22,594 bases of DNA from Caldifarciminota bacterium (lineage in GTDB: Bacteria > WOR-3 > Hydrothermia > UBA1063 > CAJXJZ01): assembly GCA_027073945.1 (NCBI GenBank), contig JALTEL010000307.1, forward strand, positions 1-22,594, written 5' to 3'. The translations under genes were made by a program, and so were the position numbers. Shown piece by piece: positions 16,132-22,594 of this stretch (positions within the stretch are counted from its first letter, which is position 1; the number at the start of each line of letters is the position of its first letter). Under the pieces are notes generated by a model that saw nothing but the letters and a program-made list of their open reading frames with translations, was not told the DNA's origin and made no database searches.

Positions 16132-17015
16132 ATCTATTAGAGGCAAAAAATGCTTTCATAACATATATTTTACAGGAGAGAGGATATTCCCTTAATACTG
16201 CCAGAGCCTATGAAAGTGATCTTGATAAACTTATTCCCATGTGGGGTGACAACACTGACATTGAAGATATCACTTTCAAAATGCTTCGGGATTTTGTTCA
16301 TATCGCCTCTTCCTATGGTTTAGCAGCTTCCACACAAGAACGCCTGATTTCCTCGCTTCGTTCTTTTTTCGACTTCTGTGTGGAGGAACTAAACCTGACT
16401 GAAAATCCTGCAAAGCTGTTAAAACTTCCTAAAAAGAAAAAAAGAATACCGGATTACCTTACATTGAGCGAGATTAATAGACTTTTAAATGCTGTTCCCA
16501 TTAATTCTCCACTTGAGATGAGAAATAGGGCAATGCTTGAGCTTCTATATGCAACAGGTATAAGACTTTCTGAATTGCTGGGAATTGTCATGATGAACAT
16601 TGATATTGATGAGTCCATTTTAAAAGTAATGGGAAAAGGTTCGAAAGAACGTATAGTACCATTCGGAAACTCTGCAAAGCGCTATTTAATAATGTATATA
16701 AGAGAAGCACGACCTGCTATTATGAAAAAACGCAGAACCAATTACCTATTCTTAAATAGATTTGGGGAGAAGCTATCAAGAACAGGTGTATGGAAAATTT
16801 TAAAGCAATACGCTATAAAAGCAGGGATAAAAAAGAATTTACATCCTCATGTAATCAGGCACACATTTGCCACACATATGCTTGAAAATGGGTGTGACCT
16901 TCGTACACTCCAGATACTGCTGGGCCATTCCTCAATTATAACCACACAAATTTACACACATCTGAATTTAAGCCATATAAAAGACGTTTATTCGAGAGCG
17001 CACCCCAGAGCCTGA
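16128..17015 (+). CDS. xerD: Tyrosine recombinase, XerD type
   Basis: A 295-residue site-specific recombinase. The N-terminal SAM-like core-binding domain covers about 1-90. The catalytic domain has the full residue set: R146 (GIRLSE), the beta-hairpin Lys in GKGSKER (170), H241 and R244 (HPHVIRH), H267 (LGHSS) and nucleophile Y276 (TQIYTH). The protein ends in AHPRA, closely matching the HPRA end of E. coli XerD. Length and C-terminus argue for the cellular XerC/XerD class that resolves chromosome dimers at dif, rather than a phage integrase; XerC, or a lone Xer, cannot be excluded. It is oddly placed as the last gene of a polysaccharide operon, starting at ATG within ATGA of the glycosyltransferase stop (AGGA upstream), and its 3' end overlaps a convergent glycosyltransferase by 28 bp. 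Confidence 0.93.
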   Translation: MNLLEAKNAFITYILQERGYSLNTARAYESDLDKLIPMWGDNTDIEDITFKMLRDFVHIASSYGLAASTQERLISSLRSFFDFCVEELNLTENPAKLLKLPKKKKRIPDYLTLSEINRLLNAVPINSPLEMRNRAMLELLYATGIRLSELLGIVMMNIDIDESILKVMGKGSKERIVPFGNSAKRYLIMYIREARPAIMKKRRTNYLFLNRFGEKLSRTGVWKILKQYAIKAGIKKNLHPHVIRHTFATHMLENGCDLRTLQILLGHSSIITTQIYTHLNLSHIKDVYSRAHPRA

Positions 17016-18199
17016 GCCATTTTCCGGGCAATGTTTTTGTAATTATACTCAGGGAGCGCCTTTGGTACGTGTGTATATAACTTTTCACTTTTCCATAAAT
17101 CAAAGATGCTTTCAATTTTGGCAGCTATCTCCAGAGGACTTTCGGGTTCAGCTACAATACACGGTTGTCTTTCCACGAAATCTTTTAACCATCCTTCTGG
17201 AACAATAGCAAAAACCGGCCTTTTATATGCAAAAATCTCAAACACCTTGCTGGTAGAAACAAGGTCATATCTTTTGCCCTTTGTTGAGAGTAAAACAAGC
17301 ACATCGCTTTTGTTAATTATCGAGAGCGTATTCTTAAAATCAATGTATGGAAGAGAAATAATAGAGTTATCCTTATAACTTTTCAACAACTTTTCCGAAT
17401 GCATATCTTTTTTGCCAACAAAATAAAATTCCACCGGCGCATTAAAGTGCTTTGCATAGAAAAGATTAATGCCCCTCAAAAATACCTCTATGTTTTTGTA
17501 CTGCCCACCAATAGTTCCAAGATACAAAAACCGTAGTATGGAACTATTGCGAGGAATGTCCGTTTTTTCGATTCTGTCCTCGAAATAACCGAAAGGTACC
17601 GTAAATACGTTTTTTTTATTATACTTTTTTATGAAATTCATTCTCATAGGCGGATTTATCACGGACAAGGCAGATGCATAACCCACAATTTTCTTTTCAA
17701 AATAACGCGTTAGCCACTTTTGCAACGGAGTGTTATAGAGCCTGTAAAGGTCTTCTTCCCAAGGGTCCATAAAGTCTGTAACTATTTCCACACCTGTCTT
17801 TTTTGATATATAATATCCCACAATAAGGGCACTAAAAGGTGGTGAAATGGCAACTATCTTGTCTATTTTGTTTGACCTTACAGTACTTATACCTTGTTTT
17901 ATTGCCTTTTTTATCCAGAACATAGCAGAGTCAGGCCATGTAAAGTATCTTGAAAGGAGTGCAAGCCGCCTGTTTGCATTTTTTGGGGGAATAATGCCCG
18001 TTTTTACCCTGAAAACCTTTTGCTCCGGGAAAAGATTTACAAAGGAATCATCCTTATAGTTAAATACATAACCCGTTGAAGTCAGAACATAGGGCTCTAT
18101 ACCATACAATGGGATATATTTCAAAATACCCATTGTTCGCAATACCGGAGTGGCGCTGGAATTTGGAGGAAAATAGTAGGATATAAAAAGTACCTTCAT
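16988..18199 (-). CDS. Glycosyltransferase, GT4-like (WbuB-type)
   Basis: A 403-residue GT-B fold enzyme. The N-terminus (MKVLFISYYFPPNSSATPVLR, given to residue 21 in parts) shows the YFPP motif of the WbuB-like group. TDFMDPW at 141-147 corresponds to the conserved acidic region of that group, and a C-terminal donor-site segment STSKVFEIFAYKRPVFAI (315-332) carries K318 and E321 instead of the classic EGFG-type motif. It would transfer a sugar in repeat-unit or core assembly. The ATG overlaps the upstream glycosyltransferase stop (ATGA) and there is no ribosome site, so it depends on coupling. Its last 28 bases are shared with the 3' end of convergent xerD, leaving no room for a terminator between them. 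Confidence 0.87.
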   Translation of the reverse strand: MKVLFISYYFPPNSSATPVLRTMGILKYIPLYGIEPYVLTSTGYVFNYKDDSFVNLFPEQKVFRVKTGIIPPKNANRRLALLSRYFTWPDSAMFWIKKAIKQGISTVRSNKIDKIVAISPPFSALIVGYYISKKTGVEIVTDFMDPWEEDLYRLYNTPLQKWLTRYFEKKIVGYASALSVINPPMRMNFIKKYNKKNVFTVPFGYFEDRIEKTDIPRNSSILRFLYLGTIGGQYKNIEVFLRGINLFYAKHFNAPVEFYFVGKKDMHSEKLLKSYKDNSIISLPYIDFKNTLSIINKSDVLVLLSTKGKRYDLVSTSKVFEIFAYKRPVFAIVPEGWLKDFVERQPCIVAEPESPLEIAAKIESIFDLWKSEKLYTHVPKALPEYNYKNIARKMAQALGCALE

Positions 18200-19263
18200 T
18201 TTGTAAAATGCGCTATCATGCGTGTTACATTATCTTTAAAATCCGGCATTTTATTTATAACTTCAAAGTTATGCTTTATGGCATTATTGTATAGCTCAGG
18301 GTCATTAAAAATACGCATGAGATTCTCCGAAAGCTCAAATGCTGAACCTACTTTAAATAAAAGCCCGTTTTTACCATGAGTTATCCACTCACGATTGGCC
18401 GGTATATCTGACACAACAGGGAACAGCCCCCTTGACATGGCCTCCAACAATGAAACCGATGTGGAATCACTTACAGAAGCCGATACGTATATTCCATTTT
18501 TATCAAGTATATCAATCAGTCCGTCAGTACTTAGCCTGTCCGTAAATATAACATACCCAACAAGCCCCTTTCTTTGCATGATAGTTTTTATATGGTTTTT
18601 CAAGCTTCCAAAAGAACCGAATGTAAACCGAAAATCGATGCCTCTGTTTTTCAGAATTGCAAGAGCATTGACAATTGTATCAGGGTCATATTCTGCTTCC
18701 AATTTTCTGTGCGTGACCAAATTATACGGTGGCTTGAGAACTCTGACGGGCTTTGAATGTACCTTAAATTTTTTGTCAGGCCCATAGGGGAAAACGTATA
18801 TTTTTTGAATAGGACAATGCAAATACTCGGTGAGTATATCAGTAAGCACACCTGCGTCCACAACAATTGCATTCGCTTTTTTCACCACATTCTGCACCCA
18901 TACACGATGAAACGGTGTTTTAAAAGGTGTTTTGAGAATATCAGGCCCCCAGGCTACGGTAATATGTACACTGGTATCTTTTATGATATTTCCTATGTAA
19001 CCATAAGAGCCCACCATATGGGATACAATTATGGATGGTCTGAATTTATTCTTTATGCTGTGAAACTTTTTAACGGACATGAAGTATTTCATAAATCCCT
19101 TATTAAAATTGCTGCTAACTTTTACCGCATTACAGGGAAAATCATCATTATTCCATTCAAGTCCTGCACATAAGACATCAAAGCCTATATCAGAAAGAGC
19201 TTCCGACCACCTGATGGTATGAAATGAAGAGAGATCCGATAAGAGAAGTACCCTGCCCCTCAA
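18196..19263 (-). CDS. Family 4 glycosyltransferase
   Basis: A 355-residue GT-B enzyme. The N-terminus (RVLLLSDLSSFHTIRW, 4-19) is typical of GT4 enzymes with an S-x-H-T-x-R-W loop. AWGPDIL lies at 104-110, and the donor motif reads SDSTSVSLLEAMSRG (265-279), with D266 in place of the first Glu of E-x7-E and E274 as the second, a variation familiar in this subgroup. The start is TTG at 19263, embedded in the stop of the preceding 107-residue gene (TTGA); the first beta strand begins at residue 4, so a later start is unlikely. It probably acts with the next glycosyltransferase on the same glycan. Donor sugar is unknown. Confidence 0.87.
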   Translation of the reverse strand: MRGRVLLLSDLSSFHTIRWSEALSDIGFDVLCAGLEWNNDDFPCNAVKVSSNFNKGFMKYFMSVKKFHSIKNKFRPSIIVSHMVGSYGYIGNIIKDTSVHITVAWGPDILKTPFKTPFHRVWVQNVVKKANAIVVDAGVLTDILTEYLHCPIQKIYVFPYGPDKKFKVHSKPVRVLKPPYNLVTHRKLEAEYDPDTIVNALAILKNRGIDFRFTFGSFGSLKNHIKTIMQRKGLVGYVIFTDRLSTDGLIDILDKNGIYVSASVSDSTSVSLLEAMSRGLFPVVSDIPANREWITHGKNGLLFKVGSAFELSENLMRIFNDPELYNNAIKHNFEVINKMPDFKDNVTRMIAHFTK

Positions 19264-19583
19264 TCTATATCTAAGAATTCCTTTATCATTTCATATTCTT
19301 CAAGTTGAGAAAGAGAATAAGCATCTCCAAGCAAAGCATTTAGTTCAAAAACAAAGTCCTCATCATTTTCAACTTCTGCTATATGTCTTAGATATAATAC
19401 CAGGTAATTACCAATAGCCTTCTGTTCTTCTTTGCTTTTGCCTGATTGCTTTGCATAGTGAGCAATCTGAGATAAGAGATCCACTGCATCTACATCTTTA
19501 ACATAAGCTTCTTTCACCATGAAAAGAGCCTTCTCAAATTCCTGCTGATAAAAAAATTGATTATTTCTGTTTATTTTAGCCAT
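19260..19583 (-). CDS. Uncharacterised 107-residue helical protein
   Basis: Not recognised. The 107-residue sequence is charged (Glu/Lys-rich), predicted almost entirely helical, with no signal peptide, membrane segment, Cys pair or known motif. Helices around 10-45 (FEKALFMVKEAYVKD.. LLSQIAHYAKQSG) and 53-100 could form TPR-like hairpins but lack clear consensus. ATG at 19583 lies 5 bases after the asnS stop and has no Shine-Dalgarno, and its own stop holds the TTG of the next glycosyltransferase. It is therefore translationally threaded between a tRNA synthetase and two glycosyltransferases. It is likely real, because length and overlaps fit the packing of its neighbours; the function is open. 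Confidence 0.75.
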   Translation of the reverse strand: MAKINRNNQFFYQQEFEKALFMVKEAYVKDVDAVDLLSQIAHYAKQSGKSKEEQKAIGNYLVLYLRHIAEVENDEDFVFELNALLGDAYSLSQLEEYEMIKEFLDID

Positions 19584-19588
19584 ATTTT

Positions 19589-20899
19589 TTAGGGATATAT
19601 TCTATCCAGCAATCTTGGGAACGGAATAGCTTCCCTTACATGTTTTATACCCGTTATCCATGCCAATGTTCTCTCTATACCCATTCCGAATCCCGAATGC
19701 GGGACTGTTCCATATTTTCTCAGTTCGAGATACCATCTATAATCTTCAAGTGGCAAATTAAATTCATTGTAGCTTCTCAATAGTTCATCATAATCGTCTT
19801 CTCTCTGGGAACCTCCAATTATTTCTCCGTATCCTTCTGGTGCCAGTATATCCATACACAAAACCTTATCCGGTGAATCCGCATCTTTCTTCATATAAAA
19901 TGGCTTTATTTTCGCAGGATAATTATATACTATAACCGGTTTTTCAAAAGCATTCGATATAATGGTCTCTTCATCGCCTCCAAAATCCTCTCCCCATGGA
20001 GTATCATTCCCGTTTTTATGCAGTATATCAACAGCTTTGTCATAAGAAATGCGCGGGAACGGGGGAGTAATATTTTCCAACTTTGTTATGTCCCTTCCAA
20101 GAATCAAGAGCTCATCTTTCCGTTCCTTCAGCACGCTTTGCACAACAAAACTGACAAGGCTTTCAGCAAGCTTCATAATATCGGGCAGCTCTGCAAAAGC
20201 CACTTCAGGTTCAACTTGCCAGAATTCAGTTAAATGCCTTCTTGTTTTGGATTTTTCCGCTCTGAATGCAGGACCGAAACAGTATACTTTGCCAAGCGCC
20301 ATAGCTGCAGCCTCGACATACAACTGACCGGATTGAGTGAGATAAGCCATATCTCCAAAATAATCCGTTTTAAATAAAGTGGTTGTTCCTTCACAGGCTG
20401 ATGGAGTGAGGATAGGGGCATCAATTCTTATAAATTTTCCCTGTTCAAAGAATTTTACTATGGCCCTTTCCACAGTGTCCCTTATTCGCATAATAGCCCA
20501 CTGTCTTTTTGAGCGCAACCATAAATGTCTTATCGGAAGCAGAACTCCAACATCAGGAATATTGTCCTCTCTTACTTTTGGAATAGGGTAATTTTCTGAT
20601 TTTCCAATTATCTTGAAAGATTTCACATTAAGCTCAATCCCGCCCGGCGCCCTGGTATCAACACGAACGTTTCCCACAACTTTTACAGAAGCCTCAAGCT
20701 GTGCATCCTTGTACGCATCAAAATCCTGCTCACTGACTTCACCCTTCACCATAATACACTGCAAAAAACCCGTACCGTCTCTGAGTATCAAAAACTTTAT
20801 TTTACCACTACTGCGCTTATTGTATACCCAGCCCTTTATCTCCACGTTTTCACCGATATACTCCTTTAAATCTTCAATATAATACCGTTGAACAGCCAT
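19589..20899 (-). CDS. asnS: Asparaginyl-tRNA synthetase
   Basis: Charges tRNA-Asn with asparagine. The 436-residue class IIb enzyme has an N-terminal OB-fold anticodon domain (about 1-105, with IKGWVYNKRSSGKIKFLILRDG in parts). The catalytic domain has TPSACEGTTTLF (165-176), motif 2 (FRAEKSKTRRHLTEFWQVEPE, 212-232, in parts) and motif 3 GFGMGIER (403-410), ending VREAIPFPRLLDRIYP. The GGSQRE segment and overall compactness match Thermus-type AsnRS; the ending and the motif 2 region argue against the closely related AspRS2. The start is one base after the rocD stop, with rocD the upstream gene of the unit. Its presence suggests Asn-tRNA is made directly rather than only through GatCAB. Confidence 0.95.
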   Translation of the reverse strand: MAVQRYYIEDLKEYIGENVEIKGWVYNKRSSGKIKFLILRDGTGFLQCIMVKGEVSEQDFDAYKDAQLEASVKVVGNVRVDTRAPGGIELNVKSFKIIGKSENYPIPKVREDNIPDVGVLLPIRHLWLRSKRQWAIMRIRDTVERAIVKFFEQGKFIRIDAPILTPSACEGTTTLFKTDYFGDMAYLTQSGQLYVEAAAMALGKVYCFGPAFRAEKSKTRRHLTEFWQVEPEVAFAELPDIMKLAESLVSFVVQSVLKERKDELLILGRDITKLENITPPFPRISYDKAVDILHKNGNDTPWGEDFGGDEETIISNAFEKPVIVYNYPAKIKPFYMKKDADSPDKVLCMDILAPEGYGEIIGGSQREDDYDELLRSYNEFNLPLEDYRWYLELRKYGTVPHSGFGMGIERTLAWITGIKHVREAIPFPRLLDRIYP

Positions 20900-20900
20900 T

Positions 20901-22103
20901 TTACTCTGTAAGTACCTTTTCTATTTTAGAAAGCGCCCAGTCTATTTCCTCTTTTTTTATAATAAGCGGAGGGGCAAACCTGATAACCTGTTCATGCGTT
21001 TCTTTTGCCAGTATGCCAAGGTCTCTTAGTTTTTCACAGAAAGGTCTTGCATTACCCTTTTCATCCTTTATAACAACACCTATGAGCAGACCCTTTCCAC
21101 GAACTTCTTTTACATACGGACTTTTAATTGCCCTGAGCCTGTCCATGAAGTATTCCCCAAGTTCAAGCGCCCTTTGCGGAAGTTTCTCCTCCACAAGAAC
21201 ATCCAGGGCTGCTATACCAACTGCCGCACCGAGAGGATTACCTCCAAATGTAGAGCCATGGTCTCCCGGCTTAAAAACATCCATAATATAATCGTCCGCC
21301 AGTATGCCGGAAACCGGGTAAACACCACCGCCAAGCGCCTTTCCAACTATCAGGATATCCGGCCTAACATCCTCGTGCTGAAGTGCAAACATCTTACCTG
21401 TTCTGCCAAGTCCTGATTGAATTTCATCGGCCATCAACAGCACGTTGTGCCTTTTTGTTATATCACGTATTTTTCTGTAATAACCGGGCGATGGCACTAC
21501 GACTCCACCTTCACCCTGAATGGGCTCCACCAGAAATCCTATGGTATTTTCATTAATTGCTGCTTCCAGAGCCTCTGCGTCATCATATGGTATTGCTTTG
21601 AATCCAGGTGTATAAGGACCGAACCCATATCTATACTGCGGTTCTGTGGAAAAACTTATAATGGTAATTGTTCTGCCATGGAAATTATTTTCACAGACGA
21701 TTATTTCTCCTTCATTTTCTTTCACACCCTTTTTCAAATATCCCCACTTTCTCGCTGCTTTTAATGCTGTTTCCACTGCTTCTGCACCTGTATTCATAGG
21801 CAGAGCTTTTTCAAAACCTGCGATTTCAGTAAGCTTTTTAAGAAACTTGCCCATCACATCATTATGGAACGCTCTTGAAGTAAGGGTTATTCTTTCCGTT
21901 TGTTTTATCAATGCATCTATTATTCTGGGATGTCTGTGTCCATGGTTGATCGCGGAATAAGAACTGAGCATATCCATATATTTTTTACCCTCTACGTCCC
22001 ATACCCATACTCCTTCACCCTTTGATAGTACAACATCAAGAGGGTGATAATTATTTGCACTGTATTTTTCCGCTTCTTTTATATAATTATCTGTTAATCC
22101 CAT
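20901..22103 (-). CDS. rocD: Ornithine aminotransferase
   Basis: Transfers the delta-amino group of ornithine to 2-oxoglutarate, giving glutamate-5-semialdehyde; links arginine and proline metabolism. It is a 400-residue PLP fold-type I, class III aminotransferase. The N-terminus KYSANNYHPLDVVLSKGEG is typical of RocD rather than ArgD. TGAEAVE at 105-111, NNFHGRT at 139-145, ADEIQSGLGRTG at 225-236 with D226 contacting the PLP ring nitrogen, and the Schiff-base lysine K255 in VGKALGGG are all present. ATG at 22103 is preceded by AAGGAG (22109-22114). It heads the leftward unit rocD-asnS-107 aa-GT-GT. A GABA- or lysine-type specificity is less likely. Confidence 0.95.
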   Translation of the reverse strand: MGLTDNYIKEAEKYSANNYHPLDVVLSKGEGVWVWDVEGKKYMDMLSSYSAINHGHRHPRIIDALIKQTERITLTSRAFHNDVMGKFLKKLTEIAGFEKALPMNTGAEAVETALKAARKWGYLKKGVKENEGEIIVCENNFHGRTITIISFSTEPQYRYGFGPYTPGFKAIPYDDAEALEAAINENTIGFLVEPIQGEGGVVVPSPGYYRKIRDITKRHNVLLMADEIQSGLGRTGKMFALQHEDVRPDILIVGKALGGGVYPVSGILADDYIMDVFKPGDHGSTFGGNPLGAAVGIAALDVLVEEKLPQRALELGEYFMDRLRAIKSPYVKEVRGKGLLIGVVIKDEKGNARPFCEKLRDLGILAKETHEQVIRFAPPLIIKKEEIDWALSKIEKVLTE

Positions 22104-22125
22104 ATTATCTCCTTGTTATAATTAT

Positions 22126-22153
22126 ATTTTAATGCTTAAAATACGAATTTCAA
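22126..22153 (-). promoter_or_regulatory. Candidate promoter for the rocD-asnS-glycosyltransferase unit
   Basis: TTGAAA (22153-22148) and TAAAAT (22131-22126) on the minus strand, each 5 of 6 to consensus, with a 16-base spacer. The start would fall near 22119, giving a very short leader with the AAGGAG of rocD. A second TATAAT lies slightly downstream but has no -35 at proper spacing. Confidence 0.45.
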
Positions 22154-22187
22154 AAAGATATGCTTTTACTGCATAATCCGTACATTA

Positions 22188-22201
22188 TTTGACCTGTCAA
22201 A
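22188..22201. repeat. 14-bp palindrome over dxs -35 box
   Basis: TTTGAC-CT-GTCAAA, two 6-base arms around 2 bases, covers the -35 hexamer of dxs on the plus strand and presents TTGACA on the minus strand. It could be an operator for a dimeric repressor controlling dxs; chance is also possible. Confidence 0.5.
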
Positions 22202-22217
22202 CATTTGGTAGTATAAT
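22189..22217 (+). promoter_or_regulatory. Sigma-70-type promoter of dxs
   Basis: TTGACC (22189-22194, 5 of 6) and a perfect TATAAT (22212-22217) with a 17-base spacer; start near 22224. The 5' leader of about 22 bases holds GGAG (22235-22238), 7 bases before the dxs ATG. It is the best promoter match I found in the window. Confidence 0.75.
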
Positions 22218-22245
22218 AAATACCCTGATACCTTGGAGAAAATAA

Positions 22246-22594
22246 ATGGAGTATAAATTGCTTGAAACAATAAATTGTCCAGAGGACTTAAAAAAGTTAG
22301 ATAAAGGGGATTTGCCAGAACTTGCCCATGAAATAAGAGAATTTATGATTGGCACTCTTTCCGAACACGGAGGGCATGTCGCTCCAAATCTGGGTGCTGT
22401 GGAATTAACCATGGCGTTACATTATGTCTTCAACTCACCTCTTGATAAACTTATATGGGATGTGGGCCATCAGGCTTATGTTCACAAAATATTAACAGGA
22501 AGAAGAAAGCAATTTCATACAATAAGACAATTCGGAGGTATAAGCGGATTTCTGAAAATAGACGAGAGTCCACATGATATCTTTGGGGCAGGTC
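22246..22594 (+). CDS. dxs: 1-deoxy-D-xylulose-5-phosphate synthase, 5' part
   Basis: Condenses pyruvate and glyceraldehyde-3-phosphate in the first step of the MEP isoprenoid pathway, using thiamine diphosphate. The first 116 residues are in the window and the frame runs off the end. Diagnostic sequences are [15 protein letters not shown] (41-55), [18 protein letters not shown] (70-87) with the conserved catalytic-region His in GHQ (H75), and FGGISGFLK leading into DIFGAG. DXS normally has about 620 residues, so most of it lies outside. ATG 22246 has GGAG at 7-base spacing and lies about 22 bases from the predicted transcription start. It is divergent from rocD across 142 bp. Isoprenoid output includes undecaprenyl carriers used by the polysaccharide genes nearby, but no direct link is implied. 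Confidence 0.95.
   Translation, partial: MEYKLLETINCPEDLKKLDKGDLPELAHEIREFMIGTLSEHGGHVAPNLGAVELTMALHYVFNSPLDKLIWDVGHQAYVHKILTGRRKQFHTIRQFGGISGFLKIDESPHDIFGAG

Noticed and set aside
22169..22195. GCATAA..TTAT arrangement upstream of dxs resembling a dif core
   Set aside because: Only the inner half-sites match dif, the centre would be 8 bases, and the outer arms do not fit; in AT-rich DNA this is expected by chance.

Overview
The window is a compact, AT-rich (my rough estimate is high-30s % GC) stretch of bacterial chromosome. The organism is very probably a diderm (Gram-negative) bacterium: it has a Kdo-8-phosphate synthase, a Wza-like outer-membrane export protein, Wzz-type chain-length regulators and a Wzx flippase. 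Several genes have clear AAGGAG/GGAGG ribosome sites, and two have near-consensus sigma-70-type promoters. I cannot name the phylum. The AsnRS resembles the short Thermus-type enzyme, and an uncultured low-GC diderm lineage would fit, but that is inference.

Layout. (1) 42-5518, minus strand: guaA, metallophosphoesterase, kdsA, FAD/NAD(P) oxidoreductase, HD-domain hydrolase, TPR-like exported protein. These are packed with overlaps or tiny gaps; one internal promoter precedes the HD gene. (2) 5596-8039, minus: a WaaL/Wzy-like ligase or polymerase and a long Wzz protein. (3) 8217-17015, plus, divergent from (2) across a promoter-bearing gap of about 180 bp: UDP-GlcNAc-type dehydrogenase, six-SLBB Wza-like export protein, short second Wzz, Wzx flippase, Wzy polymerase, GT4 glycosyltransferase, and an intact XerD-type tyrosine recombinase as the last gene. 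(4) 16988-22103, minus, convergent with and overlapping xerD: rocD, asnS, an unrecognised 107-residue protein and two glycosyltransferases, read in the order rocD to the distal GT. (5) 22246 to the end, plus: 5' part of dxs, divergent from rocD.

How they work together. Regions 2, 3 and the end of 4 form a Wzx/Wzy-dependent surface-polysaccharide locus. They provide precursor oxidation (UDP-sugar dehydrogenase), assembly (three glycosyltransferases), flipping (Wzx), polymerisation (Wzy plus a ligase/polymerase relative), length control (two Wzz) and export (Wza-like). No initiating phosphoglycosyltransferase and no tyrosine kinase or phosphatase partner is present, so the locus is incomplete within the window. 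kdsA (lipid A core Kdo) and dxs (isoprenoid precursors, hence the undecaprenyl carrier) are functionally compatible neighbours. guaA, asnS, rocD and xerD are housekeeping-type genes wrapped around or embedded in the locus.

Most notable: a perfect 15-bp inverted repeat inside the short wzz gene, 4 kb upstream of xerD in the same operon; xerD itself as the tail of a polysaccharide operon; translational packing of two glycosyltransferases behind asnS; a near-leaderless guaA; and a palindrome over the dxs -35 box. I see no RNA genes, CRISPR arrays, insertion sequences or convincing intrinsic terminators. No gap between genes exceeds 300 bases.
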